A stretch of 64,000 bases of DNA from Opisthocomus hoazin (lineage: Eukaryota; Chordata; Aves; Opisthocomiformes; Opisthocomidae): contig NC_134439.1 of NCBI RefSeq assembly GCF_030867145.1, forward strand, positions 5,245,379 to 5,309,378, in the 5' to 3' direction. Below are positions 44,261-56,690 of the stretch, piece by piece (the stretch's first letter is position 1; the number at the start of each line of letters is the position of its first letter). A program made the translations under genes and the position numbers. The notes below the pieces were generated by a model, which worked only from the letters and a program-made list of their open reading frames with translations, did no database searches and was not told the origin of the DNA.

Positions 44261-47200
44261 GCCTAGCAGTTACCTTTGGAAATAGCCCCACAGATAATTT
44301 TCATAAACAGCCTCCCCCCAGGTGATGGTGTTTTCAGTCTGTTTGTAGGAATAACCTCGCTCGGTCCTCCAATGACCTCCATTTTGAGGGGAAGGCACCT
44401 CGGCGGTTCTATGGCCTTGCTGCTGTTGTGAGGCCCAGGAGAGCTCGGCAGCAGAGGTGAGAGTTTCCACCATGCTTGGAGCCTTCAGACTTCCTCTTCT
44501 GGGAAGTTTGCACCCACGTTTTTCTTGGAGTTTGGATTTAATCCCTTTCGTTCAACACATCACCCGCTCAGACAGCCTGGTCTGTGCCTGTCTGAGTCAA
44601 TGGAAAAGTTCTGATCTTCGCAATTTAGGATTAAAATACTGGACATTAAATCTGTTCTGGTTGAGCTTAAAGATAGTTAAAAGTGCCTTGGTAGATTGAG
44701 AAGCTGTCAAATTATTTGCTTCAAGCAAAAAAAAATAAGAACTTACAGTTTGAACTGTAACTTTATACTTCATATCGGTGCAGATAATTTTTACAATTTC
44801 TTAAGTAAAATGAAATGAAACCTGAATATAAAAGAAATAACTCCTTTTGGATGAGAGGCCAGGGAAGCTGAGCGGTGCACACGCCGGCGGAGCCAGCCTG
44901 CCATAGCTGCTGCCCCCCGACACCCTCCGCAGCCGCAGCAGTGGTTGTAACCTGGGGGCAAAACCTAAAGAGATCCCCTATTCCTTCCGCGCATGTAGCC
45001 TGTACCGGTCTTCTCCATCACAGGCAAAGCAGTCAGCGAAGGCATGGGCATGGCTTACTGGGCCCATGTTGCTGCTGTTCTAAGTAGAACTGATTTGCGC
45101 GGGTCCTACTGCCAGGCTTTGCTCCTACAACTTCTCCTGACTCCAGCAGCAGGCAGAACAGACATCCGACCAAGTCTGACCTTTCCCGTGCTCCCCAAAA
45201 GTGCTGCTTTCCCACTCTGGGCCCTGTGCAGTGGCGAGGACTCGAGGTGCCCATTTCAGATATCTCTTGATGTCGCATCTATAGCACAGGCAGGGCTGAG
45301 ATACCAAGGTACCTTCAAACTAATCAAAGCTTAGGTTAAGCACAGCGCACCTCGCACTGCTCTTTGATCCCACTGCTGTGCACCTGGCTGCTGTACATAT
45401 TTGTAAATCTGTTCTACGAAGCTCCGCATCTGGTCTATTAAAGGCCTATTTACAAAGACCAGTTCTGCCTTCGGAAAGCTGGGGTCCCTGTTCTACTCAG
45501 ACAGAAACGAGCACCCACTGAAGATCTCCACTTACGTGAGTACTAAAGTAAGCAAGATCTGAATTAGACCCTGTCTTGCTATGGTTTTTCTCTACCTCCC
45601 TTTGAAAGTGCTGCTGTTCCTAAACTTTCACTTGCTCTGGGATCTCGGTGGATCTATATAAGCTTTCTCTCATTCCTGTTGAATAATATCTTTTAAATCT
45701 GCTTGCAGAGAGAAAAGGTCTAGAGCATCCTACTGGAATCCCTCTACCCACCTGAGCAGATATCAAAGGCCATTCGTCAGCCCTAAGCCTGTCTGGCAGA
45801 TGTAACAGAGCAAGGCTTTCCGCTTCTGAATTTAACTTACAGCACCTGAGCTAAGGAGTTCAATGGGAGTTTCTTTCCTGCCCAGTTAAAATGACAAATT
45901 GGTACATGAGTGTTTAATGAAAGATGCTGGAAACGTCCGTGAAGATCAGAAAAATCACCTCTTGGAATTGACAGGCAGGCCATCTGCATTCCTGCGTTCC
46001 TATTAATTCCCTAACAATAAACGACAGGAGAGCCTAGAGGGTTAAAAGCTTAATTCAATCTCCTCGATTCCTTCCAGGGGCCTGTCTGCATAGAGAATGA
46101 GAAAGGCATTTATAAAACTGTTATTTGCACACTAGATTTTTCATATGGCTCCACGCACCAAATATTAATCACGCCCCTCTCAGCCATGGTGTCACCATGC
46201 ATCACACAGCCCTGCAGAGACTAATGATGCGCCCACCTGTGACATCTGCCACACAGATTGATGACATCACACCCACTGCACACCATGTGACCGGTGCCAC
46301 AGCTCACATGGCACAATTTGACCTGAGTCAAGGTTTAATAATATTCCTCCCAAACGCTGATACTGAATTTGAGGCTTTTTATTTACTAAATTATAAATGA
46401 ACTCACACTCACATCTTGGGGAAGTTCAAAGCCAGGTTAGGATTTTATTTCACTACTGTCTTCACATTGTTCATTGTCCCAGGGTAATTTCCATCAGTAA
46501 AATAACAGTCCTCTTAGTCACATGTTCCATAATCTCTGTATGGATCAGGCCTTGATGGGAGCTTAATTAAAACAGCCGTCAAGTTCATTCTGTTACACAC
46601 TAAGATTTGAGGAAGCCTCAGACGCAGATTTTGTTCACGCTTCAGTGAAGGATGACAGTCCCTCTGTTCTTTTTGCTGTGTGTTTATCTGTTCTACTGAA
46701 ACTGTAAATTCGCAGGAAGCTGAAATGCCAAAAGTGCCTGGTTTTACCCTCTGTTCAGCTCTCCTTTCCCTTGTTGTGTTACACACAGCACATGCACACC
46801 TCTCTACCTGTGGGAACAATTCAACCTGGTACTATTTACAGTCTGAAGTTCACAACATGGATTGAGCTCTGATTTTCATATGAGAAATGACTTTTCCACT
46901 TCCTTCTGTCCTTGCTTATCAACTTTACTTTCCCACAGCTTGGACCAATGGCCGTTAGAGTCAGTACAATCCTTCTGTAGACTCCTGCGGGCACTGCAAC
47001 ATGGTCAGAAAATATCCATTAGCTTTTAAAGTTTAGGTAAATGTTCTAATTACATGATGAACTTATGAAGGGAGCTTTTGTCTATATGTGAAACTTATTC
47101 TGCAGTAAAATAGGCGCAAATGTAAAGCAGAATGCCTCACTGGGATAACTCATGCGGAGACATGCCCTGACACAGTGGCATTAATTTCTGTGAAGGAGTG

Positions 47201-47633
47201 TTACAAGCATTGATCCTGCAGGCTCTTCTTGGATAGAGGAGAGAAGATTCATATTAAAGCATCTTGCCTCCCAGGGCAGGCCTTTAAAAAAGCACTCTCT
47301 GGCAGCATTAGGGATAAATACTTAAACCATAGTAAAATCTTCTATCCATTGCTGTATTAGTCAAACTGTCCCTTGTGAGCAGGGAGCTTCAGCAGAAACC
47401 TGAGGACTTGGTTACTTGAGCAAAGATGGATTAAAAGAGTCTGCGTACTTTAAATATTCAGCCCGCTGCAATGTGGTAGAGCTGCTGCTCAGAAGGCTGG
47501 TTTGTGCTCTAACTCAGTTTACTGCTTGCACTTTTATGATTGTTGCAACACAAGAAACAGGGATGTGGCTCTTGCTCTGAATAGAGGGTCTCCGTATACT
47601 TCTGCTCTTCTGAAACAATCAGTTTTATTTTGC

Positions 47634-47662
47634 TGTGTGTGCATGTGTATGTGTGTGTGTGT
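47634..47662 (+). repeat. (TG)n-like microsatellite
   Basis: About 29 bases of TG dinucleotides with CA and TA interruptions. Confidence 0.75.
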
Positions 47663-50600
47663 TCAGACTGCTTTCACTGCAGGAATCAGAAAAAGTACTG
47701 AAAACCCAGAGGAGAAAGCTCTAATGAAAGTCGCATGGGGACAAGGATGGTCAGCTTGTAGCTCTTAAGCTACACAGGGCTTTTCAGCACTTTAAGTGCT
47801 GCTCCTGAGCAAGATGATTCACAGTGTGACCTAGGAATTGCTGGGAAATGTTCCCACAGCTCACAGTAAACTGTTAAGGCTGACACTGCTGCGTTGCCTG
47901 GTTTCCAGTGAGAGCTGGAACATCTTTTACATCAGCCCTTCCACCTTAACTGTGTATAACGGACAGGCTTACATGTGTTGTCAGATCCTGCAACATGGGA
48001 AAACTCTTTTCCTGAAGTCAGAGTGCTGTGTAATAGGTTTTTACCAAGCCTTAGATTCTGAGTACTGGTGGAAAGACTCTCTCTCTGCTGGTATGAACAA
48101 ATCTCTGACTCCTGTTGGAAGGAAGGATTTCTGACAGAAGTTTTCCCTTTCTAATGACACGAAACTTGCACGATTTGATGCCACTGCCAGGTGGTCACCA
48201 TCGTCAGTTCTCTCTGAGCCTACTCACACAGACTAAAGTGGACCAGCTTCTTCAGCCAACATTCCCCCAAGGGAGCATCATGACTACCTTCCGAATCAGC
48301 AAACCTCAACTCCCCGGCATAAATAATTGGTTACACGTGCTCGGCTTCCACAGCTTGAAATCTTCCGCAAAGCTCAGACTCACTGCAGCAAGTTTTCTCA
48401 GTGGCTCTGCCACTGCAGCTCATTCACTGAAGAATGAGGGCATACTGTGGTGCTATTTCTCAAGCTAGTCGAGGTAATGCACAGCTGTGCGTTTTAAAGA
48501 AAGCCTGGGAGGTAGCCATTAGCCTGAGGGCTGCCTCCCCAGATTCACAGTCCCTTTTCCTAAAGTGCAAACTCAGACAGTTTCTAAGCTGTGATTGGCG
48601 TATGGGAATATAGAAATCAGCTTCATAAAGGTCCGTGCTAGATAACACTTCCCACTGGTGAGGAAGATGGATGATATCCTGTAGTGTTAACATGTGGAAA
48701 GTGCTAATATTTCATCCGATTGTACAGTTTGTAGGAAGGTGAGACACAGGCCCAGAGCTTCGCACTCATGGACATCTTGAATAAAGCTTTTCTTAAATTA
48801 TTTCCATTGGAACTAATTCTCCTGCCCCTTTTGTCAGTGGCCCATCCATCTCTCCTTGAAGCTCTGCACACTTACCAAAACGTCTGGGACACAGAATACA
48901 AAGTATTCAGAGGAAAAACAGTGAGTGTCTCTAGGGCTGGAACTAGGCTGAGAACAGCTTAGGTAGTCTATGATGAAATGCTGCATTAGAGTTGTTTGTG
49001 CAGGTAGGAGTATGGCAGTGGATGATGCTTGACTAAACAGGTTCTTCTCCAGACACCAGTAGAATTACAGCAGATATTAACTTAACCAAAGTCTGTTGTG
49101 CCTGACCACCAGCTAGGCTGCTTAGTGTGGAGTGATCCTGATGTACATAAGCAAAAGACTTACACTGCTGAATGCTGTGTGTGTCCACCTTTCATGAAAA
49201 CACAACGAAGGAGTGTAATTCTTGTCCCGCAAAATCTTGCCCTGAAAGGGCTGAGTCTTCAGGGTTTCCTCCACCCTAAGCCGAGTTTTGCCTCCATACT
49301 AAGTGTTACGAACCTCAGGACTTTGCCCTAAGTTAATAATAAGACATAAGACAACCGAATAGCAGCAAAAACGCGTAGACACACAACTGGCACACAAAAT
49401 GAGGACCAACCTTTGAGGTCAAATAGGAAGAACAGAACTCAAGAGGCAGACTGAAGACAGAAGCAATATAGGCTCACAGGCTCTGTGTGGCAAAAATATT
49501 GGCTTGGAAGCAGGTGCACAATTCTATAGGCAGAAAGGAGAAAGATCTAAAAGGAGAGGAGATCAGAAAATAAGGATAATGTGAAAGCAAAGGAAGGGCA
49601 GGTTTATGTAAATTATTGGTGACAAGAAAGCCCAAGCAACTAAGACCAATTCTTGAGGGAAGGAAGAGACAGAAAACATCAACGCCAGAGACGGCTCACT
49701 GGTATCGGCAGGACTGGAGTGAGCATCGCAGGATGGCAAGAGGCTGAGGATACTGTTTGGATCAAACAGGTGGGACACACACATCTTCCTCTGCACAGCT
49801 CTGGGAAAGCAGTCTTGGCTCGCACGGTCTTTGGGATTTTAGCACTGTTGGTCTCACACAGCTTTGCGAGGGATCTGTTCCTGACCCTGAACATCCACTG
49901 CCGTTCCATTACCAGCCTTCTCCCACAGCCATTTCAATTCATCTCAATCCCGATGTCCAACACAGCTGGCATTGCAGGGCTTGGGTTCCCCCTGACTCCT
50001 CGGAGGCTGCCAGGCACACTGAATTGTGCTGAACTGTGCAGCAAGTTCTGCTTTGCTTTTTATGATGTGGACAAATGCATGCTGGAGATTGGCAGCCGGA
50101 ACAGCTGTCTTTTAGACCCAGCACCATTTAAGAACAGCACCTCTGTTAAGCCTTCTCTGAGCTACATGGATCTTACTTGATGCTTTGTGAGATTTATTCA
50201 CTGACCTTTCCAGGTACAAAACTAGAATGGTGGCAGTAGGAGGGAAAGAAAAGGGGAAATCAGCTCTGAAGCAGTTAATTTTACTGGCTCCAAAATTGAT
50301 AAGCAGTGGTACGTCAGCCTGAAATGAACTTGCCTTGTTCAGTGGGGTTCTAAGACAGCGGAACTCAATCAGCAACGGGCCACATGGTTCAAAGCCGCAA
50401 TTCATCCCACCGCGCCTCTGAAAAATGGGAGGTGACAGTTCATTTTGCCAGTGACAGTCTGTCGGTCTCGCTCACTGCTTCTCCCGTCGATTGCACTGCT
50501 AAGGTGAAGTGTGAGCTCTGAGACACCCTTGCTTTGTATTCCACTCAGCTGAACAGGACAATCTGAGGATCAAAGGTGGAAAAAACCTCCCCTAACCCAA

Positions 50601-52822
50601 CTCTATCCACTTCTATTTCTTCCTTCTTACTTTAAAAAGGCTTTTGTAAGCCAGATACCAATAGCCCAGGAAAGCCCTATTCCTCCCATTGGTTTCACCT
50701 CTTTCGGTTTAACATTCTTCCCAAGCACGTATGTCTCTTACCATCAACACCTAGGTGTGAGCGGCGCAATCCACATGACAGACTGGCAACTCAGGCCCGC
50801 TGCTCTGAAAAGCAAGATCTGCTGCACACAACTAGACAGGGTAATATTTCAGGTGACAGGGTTCTCTGAGACGCACAGGATCCTGGCAGAGATTCCATTC
50901 TCTGTCCATGCACGGTGTGGCGGCAGACGAAGCAAAAAAGATAATAGAGATGACAGGCAGAGAGATTTCTGCTCCTGAGCTTTGTCTTTAGCAATCGATT
51001 AGTTCCTCTCAAAGAGCACTTGCGCGAATGTACTCAGCAAATTCCCTCCTGAGCGCAGTGACGGCACTTTGAAAAGACTGGCACAGCACGGCGTAGCGAA
51101 AGAAAAGGACTGGAAGGCAAGTACCTGTAAAGGACTGAAAGGCTGCTACCTGCTGCCGGTGTAAGGGAAGCATGAACCAGTGGTTAGGACACTTCCTCAC
51201 AAGCTGAAAATCTTGAATGCTTTCAAAACATTCTCTCAAAGATTGGAAGGCATAGTTTCAAGGAATCGATGTATGCCACATTAGCTGCCCAGTTAAATAC
51301 AGGTTTGACTACATGTGAAAGTTAGTTTGAAGTTAAAGGCTATAAAGCTACATTGGAATGCCAATTTTGGATGGACTGTGAACGAACAAGTCCTTTAACT
51401 CTTCTCTTCCGGTATCTGTCAGACTTGCTACTGTCAAGCTGCTCTGCAGATCTGATAGCATTCGGGGACAGACCCTGAATGTATGCGGCTCTACTAGAGA
51501 GAAGCTTTTAACTTCTCTTCACTGCAAATGCACAAATACACAGGAGAGAAAGCAGTAATTGCTATTTGACTTCCAAAGTCATCTGTGCAAACTGTTGACT
51601 CCGAAAATGGAGATCTCCAACACTATTACAAGCTGAGCTTAAAATATTCTTGGTTTAACTTAATAAGAGAGGAGAAGCCAGTAATTAAATCTTATTAAAC
51701 ACTGTGTATTGCTAAAACATTTTGGCATATGCAACTGCTTTTATCTTTGAAGATGGGAACAATTCCGTTCTTATGCATCTTAAAAGCAGATAAACTGAGG
51801 CTTGCAATGCAAGACATATATATAGCCAGAAAAAAAAGGATACAGAAAAGCATAAAGCTGAGAACTATTGGAAATACTCAACCTAAGGTGCAGTCAGTAA
51901 ACATCCGGATTCTGTATATGTCATAAATAGCCAGAAATTCCATGTCTCATAGAGTATAACCTCAGCCCACACCCTATAAACATTCAGCACATGCCCTTCT
52001 TGTAAATCTTCAGTGTGCTCAGTAAAAGCCCCTGGGTACATTCTTCCAAAGCTTCTCTGCAGCACGTTCCGTAAGCAACGCTCCCACCCTGCTGAAGAGT
52101 TGTCTGACCCTCAGACAGCATTGAGCACACTGCTCTGCTGTATTGCACTGGGCATGTAGGCACTGTGGAGACAGGCGCATTACAACGCAATACCTGTGTA
52201 TCCAGACGGAGGAGGAATGAGAGACCTGATAGCTGTGGAGCGGAGCGGACTAAGCTATGCCTCCAACCTGCCACCTGCACGGGCAGCCAGTGTGGGATAG
52301 GGAGCAGAAACGAGAAAAGGCGGTGAGCAGCTGAAGGGATATGAACAGGCTTTTGCAAAGCCCACAGCAGTGATGGTTGGGCCATGCTGGATCCCAGGTG
52401 GAATTGCTCTGTCGGTGCTGAAGAATTAAAGTGAGATGGTAGGTGCGCGAGAGGACTGGCAATTGGCAGTGCCATCCCAAAGATAACAGGTTGTCTGTCA
52501 ATGTGAGGAGCTTATGTACATGTTGGACCACAGAGCTCCCACTAACGGAGAAATTAAACCTGTCTCCACACAGCAGTCCCAGTGCTCTGATTACATTTAC
52601 AGAGGTTGTGACCTGCATCCTGTCACCATGGAAACCTCTCCTGCTGCCGATGTACAGTCAGGTTGTTTCTGTGGGTGGCTGATATTTAAAGGTAGAGGCT
52701 ATGGCGCTGTAATAGTGAAAGCAAGGGCACCAAGTTTACGAGCAGCTGAGTGGCAAAATTCATTTCACTCCCTTTGACACCTTGTAATCTTGACTGGCAA
52801 TTCCAGGAGATGCTGGGAAGGT

Positions 52823-52912
52823 GGTAGAGAAAGAAGAGGAGAAAAGCAGAAGATAAGAAGAAAATGAGAAGGAAACAAGAAGGAAAGAAGAAGGAAGGAG
52901 GGGCAGAAAGAG
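52823..52912 (+). repeat. AG-rich polypurine tract
   Basis: About 90 bases of irregular GAAGGAAA-type purine sequence with very few pyrimidines. Confidence 0.7.
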
Positions 52913-53849
52913 AATTCACTCATCTTTATCAAGCTATTGTCCTGCATATGTAAGTGAATTTGTGCATTAAACTCATTATGAAACACAGCACTTTTCTGGA
53001 TCCATCAAAATAGCCTTCACCTTTCATCCCCCCCTTCCAAAACAGGCTTTGCTTCCAGCCCAAGTGTCTCCTGTACCAAACACATTCTTATTCCTAGTCT
53101 GCCTTGATGCGAAAAGATCTTATAATTTTCTTCTGTGTCTCTCTCTTCTATATATTTGGAACTGACTGTAACTTTGGTATCATTCCCCGACATTCTATGA
53201 AATTGGGGATGTTGCTCTGGAGATGAGTGGGATTCTTGATCCCTGACTGGTTGAGAAATTAGACTTCCTCCCGTGCTGGGCTCAGTATCTCAGCAGTTTC
53301 ATCTTCTCGTTAGCCGACTTGCCACGTGTGCAGTGCCCATGGATGTAGGTGGAAACCGCAGCATGCTGCTGTACAAGAGGAGTCCCCAGTGGCACTGTTA
53401 CAAATACCAGCATAGAGAAAGAGCACGAGCAGGAGGGATCTGGGGCCAGGACTGATGCTCAGCATGGAGATGGCTGACAGTGTAGCTGACTACCATGTCA
53501 GCTTCTCACGCAGGCGACAGACACTACCTGACAGGCAACTACTTAGCTTCCAATTTTCTCTGGTATAAAACTATTCTGTTAAGCAATGGAAGGCAGTGCA
53601 ATGAAGGTAAATAAAACTGACACGGGACCCAGGCGCTGCTCCCTCTCTGCTCCTCTCGCAGATGTGATTCTCTGATCGTTTGGTGGAAGACAGAGGAGAG
53701 CTGGGAGCTGGGGACTAGCTGATGGGGGCAGGATGAAAGGAGATAAACTACAGGAGAAAAGCACTTGTGGTGATACGGGCAGGAAGCTGGGAACCGGATC
53801 AGTGCCCCACAGAATGGGAAGTGGGTAGCTAAAACATTCATTGGGTTCT

Positions 53850-53960
53850 GAGATGAGCTTGGTTCAGTTCCAGATTGTTCCACAATTCTCTGTGTGATCT
53901 CAAGTGGGTCAATTAAAGTCAGCTTCACCTCCCTGAACATTAGTTTCTGTGGGTTCAGTC
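53850..53960 (-). mobile_element. MIR-like SINE fragment
   Basis: Reverse complement MIR layout: TTGGTTCAGTTCCAGATTG, then CTGTGTGATCTCAAGTGGGT, CAATTAAAGTCAGC and ACCTCCCTGAACATTAGTTTC. These parallel the usual TGTGTGACCTTGGGCAAGTC and CTGAGCCTCAGTTTC segments. Confidence 0.65.
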
Positions 53961-55219
53961 TGGAGGTAGTTATCCAGGCTCCCACCAGACAGCAGGGCGT
54001 GAGATCTGGAAATGTTCATTTTAACACATACGGTACAAAGAAAAGCACCATCTTGACTACTGTTGAATCAGCACGAATGAGGATTTACCTAACCAGAAGA
54101 GCATGACAAAATATGAACCGTGCCAAGGAAAGCTGAAATAAGGGGGATGGACTCAAGAGCTGAACACCAGAAAGAGTGATACATAAAGGACACTGTTGTG
54201 CGAGGAGTTAGGGATGCTTCTAGGGAGCTGGACAGGCTGGGGACCAGTGCATCTAGCTGAATTATCCACTAGACTCTGGTGCCCGCATCCCTTAAGGTCC
54301 TACCTCTTTGTTTGCCTCTCATCTCTTGCCTTGTGCATCGACTGTAAGCCCTCTGGGGCATCTCTTAGCCTTAGCTTGCCTATCCCAGCAGAAGTCTGCA
54401 CTATGAAAGGATTTAACAAAGCTATCACGGTACAAAGAAAAAGAGTTTGCATACCAGCTCAGGAGCCCCTGGAGCCCAGCTCAGTGTAAGAGATCCATTG
54501 TTTAGGCACCACAAGAGTGATTACCGTGAGCGCTGTAGACAGAGGATGCAGAGCCATGACTAAGAGATCAGTTGGTTCAGAAGGAGGTGAGAAAGAAAAG
54601 GCATCAGCTGGAATCCCAGATCAGCTTGCTCTGGGTTGGATATCTGACCTTTGTAATGCTTTGATTTGAAATTGTAAACCCTTGTAATCCTGGTGGATTA
54701 CATCTCCATAGCCTTTAATATGTGCATCCCCCAAAGCCATGCAAATGCAGAGTGAGAGAGAATGGGGCAGCGCAGCAGCACCACAGACATCCCTACCGCT
54801 GAAGGGTGCTTCTCCACTGCCCTCTCTTTCACCTTGGATAATCTTCATTTGCTCTGGGGTAGAAGTGGAGAAACAGAGAGTGGAGGTTAAAAGTAGGGGG
54901 TTGCAGAAGTTTAGAGAAGTGCAATACAAAGTAGCAGGTAATTACATCAGAGGAGATAAAAGTAGAGAAGGAAAAGAGATTTTCAGACTTAGTGGGATAA
55001 TCGGGCACTTACCCAGCTCAAGATCTGTAGTGTGAACAACCACTCCAAGAGGCACACACCATTGTTTATACTGAGCAGTGACTCAAAAGAAAGGCCAAAC
55101 TTTTCACACACTTTACCACCATCCCTTTTCAAGCTGAAACAGAGGCAGCAGAGAGGCACTGTTACTGCCTGCCCGGGTCTGTTAGGAAGTGATAAGGGGA
55201 TGAAAGAGAGGAAGCCTTG
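53961..55219. other. Gene-free stretch
   Basis: No gene or repeat recognised. Confidence 0.5.
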
Positions 55220-55310
55220 CTGTAGGAGTCATGCACTGAAGTTGTGCTTAGGAGACCCAGGTTTGATTCCAAGCTCTTTTACAGACTTGGACCAAATCAC
55301 TGCAGTAGAC
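55220..55310 (-). mobile_element. MIR-like SINE fragment
   Basis: GGAGACCCAGGTTTGATTCC, AAGCTCTTTTACAGACTTGG and ACCAAATCACTGCAG follow the reverse complement MIR text (gagacctgggttcgattcc, then ccttgggcaagtcac). Diverged. Confidence 0.6.
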
Positions 55311-56174
55311 TGGATCCAGATATCGAGTTGTAATGTTTATTTAGGTTGTCTTGCTGCAGTGAAGGCTGATGTTTCTCTGGTCTAGTTGCTATACCCTGCC
55401 ATGGGGAACTTGGTTTGCTTTGCTGAGATCTGCTGTATAATTTCACCCATGAACATTCAGCAGGAAGCAGGTCAGATCTGCTGCACTGCCAGGTGCTTCT
55501 TCGTGGCTGGAACCATAGCTCAGCATGGGAGCAGGGAATTTCCCCAAACAGGGATGCTAAGAGCTGTGGGTAAGAATGCCAGAAACGTGCTCCTTCCCTG
55601 TCGGCGCAGGAGACCATCCATATTTGAGAAGGCAGCAAGCTCTGAGCACACTTTTCTGGTGATCCAGCTCTAGATCGGGGCCGTTGTCTGAGAAGCCCAG
55701 CTCAATACTCACGCTGCGTGCTTGTGCTGTGCCTGCACAGCATCCAGAGAGCCTGTGTTTGCTGTTTCCATATGTAGTCAAGCATGGATGGCCTCTACAG
55801 CCAGTGGAAGAAATGAGCAGCTCCGGACGGTAGTTCAGATGATCGGTAGAGTGAGGTTATGAAAGTGCCACCCTCTGTTTGCCCATTGCCAATGGACAGA
55901 GCCCAGTGTGACACAGCTCCTAGTGCAGATGCTCATTACCTGCCTTTTCCTGAGGTGGGAAGCACTAATTAGGAAAACTGTGCTGTTTTTTCTTTAAAGT
56001 ACCATTTCCACTATTTTCAGTTAGACAATTCATAAGCTTAGAGTTATCCATGTACTTATGTGCTTCCCTGGAAGAAGGCCAGAGAGCCGAGCACCTTGCA
56101 GAACTGCACCCTTGGAGGATACCCATTGCAGCAGGAGTCACTAGAAGAGGACTCCGATTTTAAACTTGAAGATG
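55311..56174. other. Gene-free stretch
   Basis: No gene or repeat recognised. Confidence 0.5.
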
Positions 56175-56335
56175 AATTGAGCTGGTGGGAAGGGCACTGG
56201 CTTGAAACTTAGAGGATGTGGGCTCTGCTCCTCATTCTTTCACTGGCTTGAGGCGTTGTTTAGGCAAGACACTTCCTTTCCTTCAGCCTCAGTTTCCTCT
56301 TTTGTGAATGGAGGATTGCATTTTTGTGCTCTGAA
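56175..56335 (-). mobile_element. MIR-like SINE
   Basis: Reverse orientation MIR: GGTGGGAAGGGCACTGGCTT, GATGTGGGCTCTGCTCC, TTTAGGCAAGACACTTCC and CTTCAGCCTCAGTTTCCTCT, then TTTTGTGAATGGAGG. It covers most of the element. Confidence 0.8.
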
Positions 56336-56574
56336 TGCTCTCAAATCTGTGCATGAAGAGTGCAGGAGCTAGACATCAGTGCTGTTAGTTCAAACACATC
56401 TCTGGGGTTTCACCTGGAGAGGCTCTGCCATGTTCAAATCCATCCCTTACGTCAGAGTGTTTAAAGCAGCTGGCAGAAGAGGGCAACATAATAGCAGCTG
56501 CACAAATGTTTGGGGTGTTTTTCAAGCCAAATTCTTTTGCATCTGCAAGTTTTATCCTGTAATTTCATAATGAA

Positions 56575-56690
56575 TGAACTGTAGTAACACTTTGCATTTA
56601 TAAACTGCAGCATCATTCACTGGAAGATCTCAAAGCAGTTTACAAACATTCATTGATTGCTTGACAAGCATGAAACGGAAGGGTAACGGT
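56575..56690 (+). mobile_element. Ancient L2/L3/CORE-SINE-type repeat tail
   Basis: ACACTTTGCATTTATAAACT, then GGAAGATCTCAAAGCAGTTT and ACAAACATTCATTGATTG. These match the widespread amniote repeat with 'atctcaaagcgctttacaaacattaatt'. The family cannot be fixed without a library search. Confidence 0.6.

Larger units (their letters stand above)
44261..53840. other. Gene-free stretch
   Basis: No gene supported. Contents noted: a second slightly GC-richer patch at 44865-45050; a TG-rich microsatellite at 47634-47662; a possible MIR remnant at 51765-51800 (AAACTGAGGCTTG); and an AG-rich tract at 52823-52912. The longest open frame (175 residues, 49653-50180 plus) has no recognisable domain. Confidence 0.55.

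Noticed and set aside
43613-44266. 217-residue Ser/Pro/His-rich frame
   Set aside because: Translation of the CCTCACAGCC minisatellite and its GC-rich flank.
49653-50180. 175-residue plus-strand frame
   Set aside because: No domain recognised; length not exceptional over 50 kb of desert.
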